DNA of 64,000 nucleotides from Symsagittifera roscoffensis (taxonomy: Eukaryota; Xenacoelomorpha; Acoela; Convolutidae): positions 51,905,220-51,969,219 of the forward strand of contig NC_087063.1 in assembly GCF_963678635.1 (NCBI RefSeq), read 5' to 3'. Of this stretch, positions 1-10,721 are shown in pieces. The position numbers and the translations under genes are program-made. Every line of letters starts with the position of its first letter. The first letter of the stretch is position 1. The notes under the pieces were generated by a model that was not told the origin of the DNA, made no database searches, and was given only the letters and a program-made list of their open reading frames with translations.

Positions 1-1139
1 TAGACGTTCTCATTTCTAATTTTATCTCTGCCATCAAAGTGTTCGTTCAATTGATACTATTTTCTCCTAAATTCCTCAGTTCTGACTAAAAATTCTTGCA
101 AAGTGAGTTCAAGAGCGAAAACATGCAATAAGCAGAAAGCAAGAATAAGCTTAAGACACAAAAAATTTCTACGGAAAAGCCATGAAAATTATGTTGTAGA
201 AGCAACAGAGAGATAATCATAAGTTTTGAAGAAGATTTTGTTGAATATCATATAACCTAATATACTGTTAAGAGAAATATACCCCATTTTTAGTCAATTT
301 TAGCAGTAAAATGTTCAATTTTTATCAATAATCTGGAACTTATTATGGATAAACATGTTAAAAAGGTCTCAGAAGTTGTAATTTTTGCACAAGCTTGGGT
401 TATTCTTTGAGAAAAAAACTGAGGAGGAGCTGCATCCGGGAGTTTGATCTAGAAATTTCAATGAAATTTGCTCTTATTGATCAATTGAATTGAGATTCTA
501 AGGTGAACTCTCCTTGAATTGAACAAAAAACCAGTTAATAACACAAATGAATGGTTAAAAATGGAAAACTATGGTTAGACTTGATTGATTTTTACGATTA
601 ATTAACTTATTTTCTCGAGAAATCGGAAGTATCAATATTGATTCAGCTAATATGAGCTTTATGTGTTCAGAGCATTATATAAACTGCTTTTTGGCTAATA
701 TTAGGGTAAACTTTATCGTATTTGATTATTTTGAGAGAAAATTGTGGAAAAATCCATATTTCCATTCAAAGTTTTGTATCAGTGTCTCAACATGATGCCA
801 ATTGAAATACAATTTGAGCTTAATTTTAAACTCTAAACATATCCATTTTTTTAAAATTAGATCAGAAGCACCAAAAAACTTGCTCAAACCTAGAGATATC
901 TGCAGTTTTTTCCAAAAACCGGAAAGTTTTGCCAATGTTTCCAAAAACTTTGAAATTTTTGCAATTTTTTTTTATAAAAACTTGAAAATTTTGCAATTTT
1001 TTCCAAAAACTTGAATTTTTTTAATAAACATTTCCAAATTTTTGCACATCTTCTCATGGACATACCCTGAACCAATAAACAAAATCTCTTCATGAAACTA
1101 TCTAATTGTAAAACTCAAAAATTACATAACGCATGCCGT

Positions 1140-1690
1140 GATTTTTGCGAAAAGACTAGAAATTTCCACTTAAAATCCAAAAAATACCGTTTTTCTTAAC
1201 ATTATCTCACCATCACACTGAAACCTTACCATTCCCTATCTTAGTACATTGGGAAACCTATTCCCTGTGATAATCTAATGACTTTCTAATCCTTATAGAA
1301 AGGGATATCTATACACTATCCTAATACGTGGGAAATCTAAACACTATCTTAAAACATTGTAAGATCGGATGCCAAAAATTTTTCTCAAACTTACCATCTT
1401 ACCATCTGAAACTTACCATGTACCAAAAACCTAATTAAAGACCTTCATTACACAATCTACACGTAATTAACCAGTAATATTTAACACTAAGATAACGGGC
1501 GCCGACATTTTTGCGAAAAAACTAGACACTTCTACACAAAAAACAAAAAAATTTAGTTTTTCTTACCAATATCTTACCATCACACTGAAACCTTACCATT
1601 CCCTATCTTAAAACATTGTAAACTCTATACCCATTCTTAATAAATAGCTGGATGACCGGATGATCTATTTCCTATCTTAAAACATGGGGG
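1140..1690 (+). repeat. Degenerate short tandem motif and poly-C tract
   Basis: The phrase ccttaccattccctatctta and variants recur at about 1217, 1330, 1595 and 1670, and in the D1 copy at about 5930-6390. It ends in a long C run (1698-1720) in copy one and a longer interrupted C run (6411-6438) in copy two. No coding potential. Confidence 0.7.
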
Positions 1691-1921
1691 TCACCCACGC
1701 CCCCCCCCCCCCCCCCCACCCTAACTGATCGCTCACACATATACTACTCTAATAAATTTTGATATTTTTTATTCAAAATTGTTTTTAGTCAAAAGTTTTA
1801 ACTTACTGCATATTTTGGAAAAAACGACTGGTGCATCTTCTTATCAGTCGTTTATTAAATATGTAGGAAGTATAGCACCAAAAAGATTCTTGAAGAAATA
1901 TTCTTCAAATGATTTTCATGT

Positions 1922-2152
1922 TCATAAATGAAAATTTAAGTTTACTCGATAAAGTATTGGGAAAACAAACACTTGTTCCGGTCTTTGTCGTACTATCGGT
2001 CCATCTCCGAATCGTTGTTCACGCCTTGATATCGGTCTTCGTGCATTACCTGGTATTTCTCGTATTGTTCGAAATGTTGGCGTAAATTTATTGAGACGTA
2101 GAGACCTTTCTATTAAAGTGTCTATTTCATGTAACATTTCGCAATTTTGCAA
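1922..2152 (-). CDS. Hypothetical 76-aa TE-associated ORF, copy 1
   Basis: Starts MQNCEMLHEID and is Arg-rich (ERSLRLNKF, NARRPISRRE, VRQRPEQVF). No family recognised. The open frame extends a little upstream to a TAG with no other ATG. The same frame stays open at 6619-6849 with only two residue changes (T to N, R to G). It lies downstream, on the minus strand, of a TATA box (2588-2596) and the paired hairpins (2510-2548), so it may be the first ORF of a mobile element read leftwards. No RNA evidence; coding status is inferred from conservation and context. Confidence 0.35.
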   Translation of the reverse strand: MQNCEMLHEIDTLIERSLRLNKFTPTFRTIREIPGNARRPISRREQRFGDGPIVRQRPEQVFVFPILYRVNLNFHL

Positions 2153-2195
2153 TTGTCTAATTCTTATTCTAATTGCCTAATACTAAGTTAGTTAA

Positions 2196-2650
2196 GGTCT
2201 TGTTCGAGTTTTTTGGACGCATCAGATAAGTTATGTATGAGGTATTGTACTCTTAGATTATTTTCAGATGAGGTACACCGTCTGTTCGTCACGCTATCTT
2301 ATTTTCGGCCGGATAGGTTCGTGCAACTTCTTAGCTTAATGCCAATCTTAATCTTACTCTTATATCTTCTAGACTCAATAGATCTATTGTATACTGGTCT
2401 TTGCCAGTTACTTCCTGGAGTTTAAGATTGAGAAGGAGAACAGCTGTTTAAGAGAAGGAGTTTAAGAGGAGAACAGCTGTAGCTTAAGATTTGCTCAATT
2501 TGTTCTGGTGCTGAAACTACAAGTAGTTTCAGCACTTACAAATAAGTGTCAATGTTAGTGATGGAATATGAGTGGTTAATTAGTAATATTTTATAGAGAT
2601 AGTTTTATCAATGACATAATTTATTTATATATATTAGTTTGGATTTGGTT
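2196..2650 (-). mobile_element. LTR-like promoter/leader repeat L1
   Basis: One of three related copies (also 6893-7290 and 61396-61790). On the minus strand it has TATAAAATA at about 2588-2596, then two adjacent hairpins, then a roughly 300-base stretch conserved in all copies. The layout resembles the promoter and 5' leader of a retroelement, but I cannot find clear TG...CA ends or a primer-binding site, so LTR is a working label. Confidence 0.5.
2510..2548 (-). other. Paired perfect hairpins in L1
   Basis: GCTGAAACTA-CAAG-TAGTTTCAGC (2510-2533, 10-bp perfect stem) runs directly into CACTTA-CAAA-TAAGTG (2533-2548, 6-bp stem), sharing one base. The pair lies about 40 bases downstream of the minus-strand TATA box, where a 5' leader would begin. 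Confidence 0.85.
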
Positions 2651-5600
2651 CCAAATCTTAAGTGGTGTGGCAAAAAAACTGACATGAAAGTACTCATGAT
2701 TTTTCATCATTCGGTCTTCCAGACTTCTTTATGATAATGATAATGATTTTTGTTGGCATTATTATAGTTGCTGTGTATATTATGTTTTTTATAATGCACA
2801 TTATGATTATTAAAATTGAGCCATATTTTGGCTCCTAGTTTACGATATTCTTTTCTGACTGACAACCTCAAAAATACTATAATATTTTTATACCACCTGT
2901 AGCGCCTCCATACACATTTTGAGCAATGCTTGCGCCAAAAAAAAAACGTTTTGGTTAATTTAACTTCCTGTGATTCAAACAATTTTCATTTTGATAAAAC
3001 ACTATGACGTAAAACACTATCCAATTATCAATAGATTTTCCAGTATTTGTTTAAGAAGTTAAAGAAAAATTTATTTAATTACTGCTTTTATCAAAAGTTA
3101 GAAAAAAATATTGTCTTATTTGAACAAAATTACAAAAAATTGTATAGTTAGTTGTAACATTATGAATATTTTTCGAGTTTCTGAATTTCATTGGTTGATT
3201 TCAATTGCCTTAATTTGAGGTTTTGATTGGCTAGATGAGTTTAAGTTGTTAAAAGTGAATCACGTACGCTAATGAGCGCTTAAGAATTTGTTGAAATACT
3301 ATAAAAAAACTGGATACTTATAAAACATTGATTAACTGAGATACATTACCTAATAACCTTTTTGAAGTTTTCCTTGCTTAGTGCTTGTAAAAGTAATCAT
3401 AGAGTAGTGCGTGGCAGATATTGGGGATTGATTTACTAGGAATCAAGGTTTTCTTTTGCTTTTATTCTACGATTCAGAAAGAAAATTGAAAACTGACCTG
3501 AAAATTGTATGTTTTGCTAACATTTGAAAATTTCAAGATAAAAATCATTTCCAACCAAAAATTTACTTCAAAATAGAAATTCAGAGTTGAAACAGCAACA
3601 TACAGTTAGATATCAAGAAAATTATTTGAAATTTTTTTAAAAAAGATTTATGGCATTAATTCTGCTTCGGATTAATGAACGTTCGTTGAAATGATACATT
3701 TTTTCCTCTAAAACTCAATTTTCAAATAAAACTTTGCTCGAATTGGATTAAGTTGGAAGATAGTAGATGAAGCAGAAACTGAGAAGAAATCAAATTGAGA
3801 TAGAAACTCAAATTATAACCTTAGGAGTTTAGAGAATTTTTTATTAAAATTTAGCTCAAATACTTCATCTTGAGAAAAACTCCAACATAAAAGTAATGTT
3901 TGGAAAAATTTTTTATCATTTGATATACTAGGTTAACTTGTATGAAAATTCAGACTTTTTGAAAAAAAAATTTTTGTGAAGTTAACCCAACTCCAACATC
4001 TCTTAGAAGATGATACATGATGCATAAATCAAAAATTTGCTTTCAAAATATACATTTCATACTTTTGGATAAAAAAATTTGATGTAGAAAGATTTCTAGA
4101 GAAAATCTTATCGAGCCTGCAGAATAATTCTAAGCAAAATAAAACTTTAGCAGAACCAGATGTATGATCTGTTAAATCTATGAATTTTAACAGGAAAAAT
4201 TTCAACTAGACACGCAGTAAAAATTTAGTTCTGTTTAGCTTCAATTTTTTTTTTCAATTAGAAAATTACGTTGAGTTATAGAGTTTTTGCTTAATAATGT
4301 TCGCAAAAGTATTCAATTGTTACAGTTTGCATCATGATTTCCTTTCCTTAATCAATGCTTTTGAAAACAGATTTTTTAGATATCATAAACGTTGCAGAAT
4401 TATGGAACTGAGTTCGGTTTTGAAGATTATAAGCAATAAAACTGCTCTTAATTTATTCTGAGAAATCAACGTAAAAATACACCTTAAAGTTCTCAAATTG
4501 TTCATGTGCTTTCGAATGCTTAAAATAGTAGCAATTCTTTCTCACTGCGATATTTTTGAGAAAACTTTCGACAAAAACCAAGAACAAAAAGCGAATTACA
4601 AACTATTTTGCTAGAAAAGTGATAATTAATGATATCAAAAGTTGGGTTTTTGCTGAAATAGTTTGCTGTAGAAACTAAACAAGGGAACTTAAAGGAGAGC
4701 ATGTAAAATTTAGATGGTAATAATTAGACGTTCTCATTTCTAATTTTATCTCTGCCATCAAAGTGTTCGTTCAATTGATACTATTTTCTCCTAAATTCCT
4801 CAGTTCTGACTAAAAATTCTTGCAAAGTGAGTTCAAGAGCGAAAACATGCAATAAGCAGAAAGCAAGAATAAGCTTAAGACACAAAAAAAATTTCTACGG
4901 AAAAGCCATGAAAATTATGTTGTAGAAGCAACAGAGAGATAATCATAAGTTTTGAAGAAGATTTTGTTGAATATCATATAACCTAATATACTGTTAAGAG
5001 AAATATACTCCATTTTTAGTCAATTTTAGCAGTAAAATGTTCAATTTTTATCAATAATCTGGAACTTATTATGGATACACATGTTAAAAAGGTCTCAGAA
5101 GTTGTAATTTTTGCACAAGCTTGGGTTATTCTTTGAGAAAAAAACTGAGGAGGAGCTGCATCCGGGAGTTTGATCTAGAAATTTCAATGAAATTTGCTCT
5201 TATTGATCAATTGAATTGAGATTCTAAGGTGAACTCTCCTTGAATTGAACAAAAAACCAGTTAATAACACAAATGAAAGGTTAAAAATGGAAAACTATGG
5301 TTATACTTGATTGATTTTTACGATTAATTAACTTATTTTCTCGAGAAATCGGAAGTATCAATATTGATTCAGCTAATATGAGCTTTATGTGTTCAGAGCA
5401 TTATATAACTGCTTTTTGGCTAATATTAGGGTAAACTTTATCGTATTTGATTATTTTGAGAGAAAATTGTGGAAAAATCCATATTTCCATTCAAAGTTTT
5501 GTATCAGTGTCTCAACATGATGCCAATTGAAATACAATTTGAGCTTAATTTTAAACTCTAAACATATCCATTTTTTTAAAATTAGATCAGAAGCACCAAA

Positions 5601-6618
5601 AAACTTGCTCAAATCTAGAGATATCTGCAGTTTTTTCCAAAAACCGGAAAGTTTTGCCAATGTTTCCAAAAACTTTGAAATTTTTGCAATTTTTTTTTAT
5701 AAAAACTTGAAAATTTTGCAATTTTTTCCAAAAACTTGAATTTTTTTAATAAACACATCTTCTCATGGACATACCCTGAACCAATAAACAAAATCTCTTC
5801 ATGAAACTATCTAATTGTAAAACTCAAAAATTACATAACGCATGCCATGATTTTTGCGAAAAGACTAGAAATTTCCACTTAAAATCCAAAAAATACCGTT
5901 TTTCTTAACATTATCTCACCATCACACTGAAACCTTACCATTCCCTATCTTAGTACATTGGGAAACCTATTCCCTGTGATAATCTAATGACTTTCTAATC
6001 CTTATAGAAAGGGATATCTATACACTATCCTAATACGTGGGAAATCTAAACACTATCTTAAAACATTGTAAGATCGGATGCCAAAAATTTTTCTCAAACT
6101 TACCATCTTACCATCTGAAACTTACCATGTACCAAAAACCTAATTAAAGACCTTCATTACACAATCTACACGTAATTAACCAGTAATATTTAACACTAAG
6201 ATAACGGGCGCCGACATTTTTGCGAAAAAACTAGACACTTCTACACAAAAAACAAAAAAATTTAGTTTTTCTTACCAATATCTTACCATCACACTGAAAC
6301 CTTACCATTCCCTATCTTAATACATTGTAAACTCTATACCCATTCTTAATAAATAGCTGGATGACCGGATGATCTATTTCCTATCTTAAAACATGGGGGT
6401 CACCCACGCGCCCCCCCCCCCCCCCCCTCCCCCCCCCACCCAAACTGATCGCTCACACATATACTACTCTAATAAATTTTGATATTTTTTATTCAAAATT
6501 GTTTTTAGTCAAAAGTTTTAACGACTGGTGCATCTTCTTATCAGTCGTTTATTAAATATGTAGGAAGTATAGCACCAAAAAGATTCTTGAAGAAATATTC
6601 TTCAAATGATTTTCATGT

Positions 6619-6849
6619 TCATAAATGAAAATTTAAGTTTACTCCATAAAGTATTGGGAAAACAAATACTTGTTCCGGTCTTTGTCGTACTATCGGTCCA
6701 TCTCCGAATCGTTGTTCACGCCTTGATATCGGTCTTCGTGCATTACCTGGTATTTCTCGTATTGTTCGAAATGTTGGCGTAAATTTATTGAGACGTAGAG
6801 ACCTTTCTATTAAATTGTCTATTTCATGTAACATTTCGCAATTTTGCAA
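6619..6849 (-). CDS. Hypothetical 76-aa TE-associated ORF, copy 2
   Basis: Second copy of the Arg-rich minus-strand ORF in the D1 duplication, intact in length, with Asn for Thr near residue 12 and Gly for Arg near residue 69. Same upstream promoter and hairpin arrangement (TATA 7249-7257, hairpins 7171-7209). Function unknown. Confidence 0.35.
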   Translation of the reverse strand: MQNCEMLHEIDNLIERSLRLNKFTPTFRTIREIPGNARRPISRREQRFGDGPIVRQRPEQVFVFPILYGVNLNFHL

Positions 6850-6892
6850 TTGTCTAATTCTTATTTTAATTGCCTAATACTAAGTTAGTTAA

Positions 6893-7290
6893 GGTCTTGT
6901 TCGAGTTTTTTGGACGCATCAGATAAGTTATGTATGAGGTATTGTACTCATAGAGTATTTTCAGATGAGGTACACCGTCTGTTCGTCACGCTATCTTATT
7001 TTCGGCCGGATAGGTTCGTGCAACTTCTTAGCTTAATGCCAATCTTAATCTTACTCTTATATCTTCTAGACTCAATAGATCTATTGTATACTGGTTTTTG
7101 CCGGTTACTTCCTGGAGTTTATCCAGAAGGAGAACAGCTGTACCTTAAGATTTACTCAATTTGTTCTGGTGCTGAAACTACAAGTAGTTTCAGCACTTAC
7201 AAATAAGTGTCAATATTAGTGATGGAATATGAGTGGTTAGTTAGTAATATTTTATAGAGATGACATAATTTATTTATAAATACTAGTTTA
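6893..7290 (-). mobile_element. LTR-like promoter/leader repeat L2
   Basis: Second copy, within the D1 duplication. Hairpins at 7171-7194 and 7194-7209 are identical to L1. TATA on the minus strand at about 7249-7257. Confidence 0.5.
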
Positions 7291-8439
7291 GATTTGGTTT
7301 TTTATAATGCACAATATGATTATTAAAATTTAGCCATATTTTGGCTCCTAATTTACGATATTCATTTCTGACTGACAACCTCAAAAATATTATAATATTT
7401 TTATACCAACTGTAGCGCCTCCATACACATTTTGAGTAACGCTTGCGCCTAAAAAAAATTCTTTGGTAAAATTTTTTTAACTTCCTGTGATTCAAACAAT
7501 TTTCATTTTGAAAATATATTTAGATAGAAAGTGTAAAACGCTCACAATATGATGCAATTTTTAAATGCAGTTGAAGTCTTGGTCACTAGAAAACATTAGC
7601 TCGTTTCGGTGCCTCTGAAAACTAACCAATTGCTTGCTTTGGTGTTTCATGTGGTTCCACTGATAAATGATACAATTATTTTTACTCAAAGGGTTGAATT
7701 CACAATTTTTTTGGGAGTTTCAATTTTATTGTAATTGTAATTTTGCAAGTATCGTACGCGGCGAGGTTTTGTTTCAAATTCTGAAGATGTTGACAATTGA
7801 CAATTTCAGGTTGTTCTATAAAATTTAGTTTTTTTCTTAAGACCTTTTCGATTTTTCAACTAGCTGCTCTTGCAACATTATTTTTATATCGTCAGGAAAA
7901 TTTTGCCGTCGATGGTGCAAAAATTTCACGTTTTGCCTGTGATCAGTTTTTGTAATGTTATAAGGGTTTGAAATTTGCTAATCTGGTCAGTTTTCTATAT
8001 CATGATTTTGTTGCGTAAGAGACTATTTATTAAAAGAACAGTACCGAGACGCTATAAAATTTTTGAATATGCGCAAACTTCAATATCTTTGCAGAATATC
8101 GTATTCGACTTTTTTATGGTTCAAACTTAAAGATGGACGTTAACGAAAAATGCATTTGGTTTGAATTAGTCGCCAGCCTAACTTCAGTTGTTCAGCAAGC
8201 CAAATTTTTTTATCAACTGAAAAATAGTGACGTTCTGTATTGAATTGGTGTTTTTCGTTTTTACCAATTTTCTGGTAAAATTAAAGGAGACCAATTTTTC
8301 ATGATGGTCATTTTGGATTGGTTTGTGCGCGCAAAATTGCAATCTTTTTGGTATCATAGATACACAAAAATTTTAGTATACTGGGCAACATTGAAATGCA
8401 AAAAAGGAATACATCTTTAAACGAACCATTTTTTTTGCT

Positions 8440-9230
8440 AATTATTAACCAATGTGTCCTTCATTTGCTTGAATAATCGTATACGTCTTTGCAGTAAAAA
8501 AAAAGTTTCTAGTAAGCTTTGAGGTGCATTCACCCAACAAACATCAACAATAGAATAGGCCAGTTCTCTAACACTTTGCGAAATTTTTGCAGGGAATGGT
8601 TGAACTTTTGGAATAAGAATGTCATAGTGGTAGTTCTGTGCATTTAAATTTCCATCAATAAATTTTGGTCGAATTCTGCTTTGAGCTGACGTTCCATTCC
8701 AGATCATCAAACTACTTTTTTCCCATCTTTCATACTCAATAACATTTTTAGGGTTCAAACATGATTCTTTTATTTCTTATACACAAAACCTCTTGGATCG
8801 TCGGACTTTAAAGCAAACCTACATTCGTCCGAGGAAAGTACTCTGGCACAATCTTGTCGCCTCCAACTCGAAGCCTTACTAATTTTGCTCTTTTATGGCG
8901 CTGTAGCACACCATTCCACGATATGATCGACGACAACGTAAACTGTAGCTTTTGAGAACTCATCTTATTACTGTTGCGTAGGATATTTTGTATTCCCCAA
9001 CCACTTTTTTGCAATTTCGAACAGATTTTTTCGCAATTCTTGAACAGTTTCTCGTTTCGATTGAATAGACAACTTTTTATTGCCTGGCCTGGGCCTATCA
9101 CTAGCCGAAATGATCGAATTGGAACAAAAATAATCTGTATTTTATTGACTCGTGACATCCAAAAAAACGTTGATATCTCATTGCAAAGCAAACTTGCTCC
9201 AAAAAAATTAACAAGCCGAAATTAATTTGA
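8440..9230 (-). pseudogene. Tc1/mariner-family transposase relic, copy A
   Basis: Read leftwards, several frames give transposase pieces: KISYATVIR (N-terminal helix-turn-helix region), VLSSDECRFALKSDD (the block with the first catalytic Asp, near 8840), SLMIWNGTSAQSRIRP and FIDGNLNAQNYHYDILIPKVQPF (matching the VMVWG...NaqrYideIL region), and CWVNAPQSLLETF with RRIRLFKQM (C-terminal end). The QDNAPCH block with the second catalytic Asp is missing between PFPAKIS and the C-terminal part, and frameshifts and stops interrupt the rest. Dead copy. Confidence 0.82.
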
Positions 9231-9779
9231 TGTTGCGTTTTCAATGTCGAGCTTAAATTGCATGGCGAATATATTATTCGGACGAGCATATATCGCACGG
9301 CGAAACTTTGTGAACAGCTCGAAAGACGCATTGTCGAGACGTGCACAAGTTTGCAAAAAAATAGGTGAAAAAAACACTTGATTAAAGCACACAAATAAAA
9401 AAAATACGTGAGTTTCACTCCAAACCTGATTAAAAACTCAAAGAAACCCTCAATTTTGAAAAAAAATTACTTGAATTATACTTTTTAAATTGTGTTGTTT
9501 AAAATATGTGTTTAATTTTTGCTTTAGCGTTTCAAACATTGCACTAAGTTTTCACATATGAATCGGAAATAAACTGCACATGTGTGTTTTATATAATTTT
9601 TTGAAATTTTTTTAACGAAATTGACGGAATGGGGTTGTTTGGTGTGTTTTTTCACCTTCAGACAATCTTTGATGATTTAATTACCGTTTTACACTGAAAC
9701 TTTGTCTATCATCTAAAAATTTTTGATTTCTGGAGCTTCGATATGAAATGATGAGTTATTTCTAAGAACTATCTTAGAA

Positions 9780-10112
9780 AGCACTTAGCACAGTGGTAAG
9801 GGGTTCACTTCGAAATCGTCAGATCGTGTATTTGATCTCATGCCATGGCAATGATAGTGTGTGAGGACAAGCTCTCACTTGACCTCCAGCTTCAGGTCTA
9901 CCACAACCTGACCAAATTTGGCTGCAATAGTGGTACCACGTAAAAGTTCTAGACGCAAAAAAAACGGCCTTGAGTCGCAAAAAACAGCTTCGCTCAGCAA
10001 AATAACACTGTCTGGAATGTGAGGAGATAATACAAATGGACTATCCTCAACAGGACTGTTAAGGCCTACTGATAGCTCCTCTGCGATTCGCAGGAATTAC
10101 AATTATTATTAA
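9780..10112 (+). mobile_element. tRNA-derived SINE, copy A
   Basis: Starts with a tRNA-like head: A-box TTAGCACAGTGGTAAGG and a degenerate B-box around GTGTATTTGATCTC. A shared body follows (ccaaatttggctgcaatagtgg..., tgtctggaatgtgagg) and an ATT-rich tail. Related copies are at 25520, 37558 and 41428. Confidence 0.8.
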
Positions 10113-10721
10113 GAGCTAATCAGGGGTTTGAAAGTTGCCAGTTTTGGCATTGTTGGATAATTAGCGCATGCTATTATTGCATAAATTGCCATTCAATCCG
10201 GCTTAAAAATCGTTCTCAACTGAAATGCGGGAAACGATTTGTTCCTAGTTTTTGTAACAAAACTCTAAACATCTTGAATTTTTTATTATATAGTTTCTCA
10301 GAGAATTTCATACAAAAACTGAGTTATCTATTGTTTTTTTCGAAAATGTATGCTCTGAATGTTTCAAAAAGCATCCATTTTCGAAACATGCAAAGCTTCT
10401 GCCAAATACGAGCTGTTCTTTTGTTTGAAATAGACTTTGATTGAATCTAGGCGAGTTTAGTGATCCAATTAAATTGTTATTAGACTTGTGATTGCCACTT
10501 TTTAACTCACACTACTTTTTCGTTTTGCGGCGAAACATGGATGTCATGAAATAATACTAAGAAATGAACACTTTGGATAGTGAAGTGGCGGAATCCTTGA
10601 AAGGGGAAGATTCCACCCCCCTTAAATCCGCTTTTTTAAATCATCCTGCTCAATAATTTAAAATTACTTTTATACGATAGCTTTCTTTTCTTTCATTGGT
10701 TTTCCGGAAATCTATAAAATT

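Larger units (their letters stand above)
1..2993 (+). repeat. Tandem duplication D1, first copy
   Basis: Bases 1-2993 match 4725-7510 nearly base for base (offset about 4724) with scattered substitutions and small indels, such as an 18-bp loss near 5755 and a 25-bp loss near 6522 in the second copy. The spacer 2994-4724 is unique within the window and I see no gene in it. The first copy may extend upstream of the window. Confidence 0.93.
4725..7510 (+). repeat. Tandem duplication D1, second copy
   Basis: Second copy of 1-2993. It has lost the counterpart of about 2648-2784, with the deletion starting exactly at the edge of the LTR-like repeat (after GGATTTGGTT). Similarity ends at about 7510. 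Both copies retain the 76-aa minus-strand frame and the paired hairpins. Confidence 0.93.
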
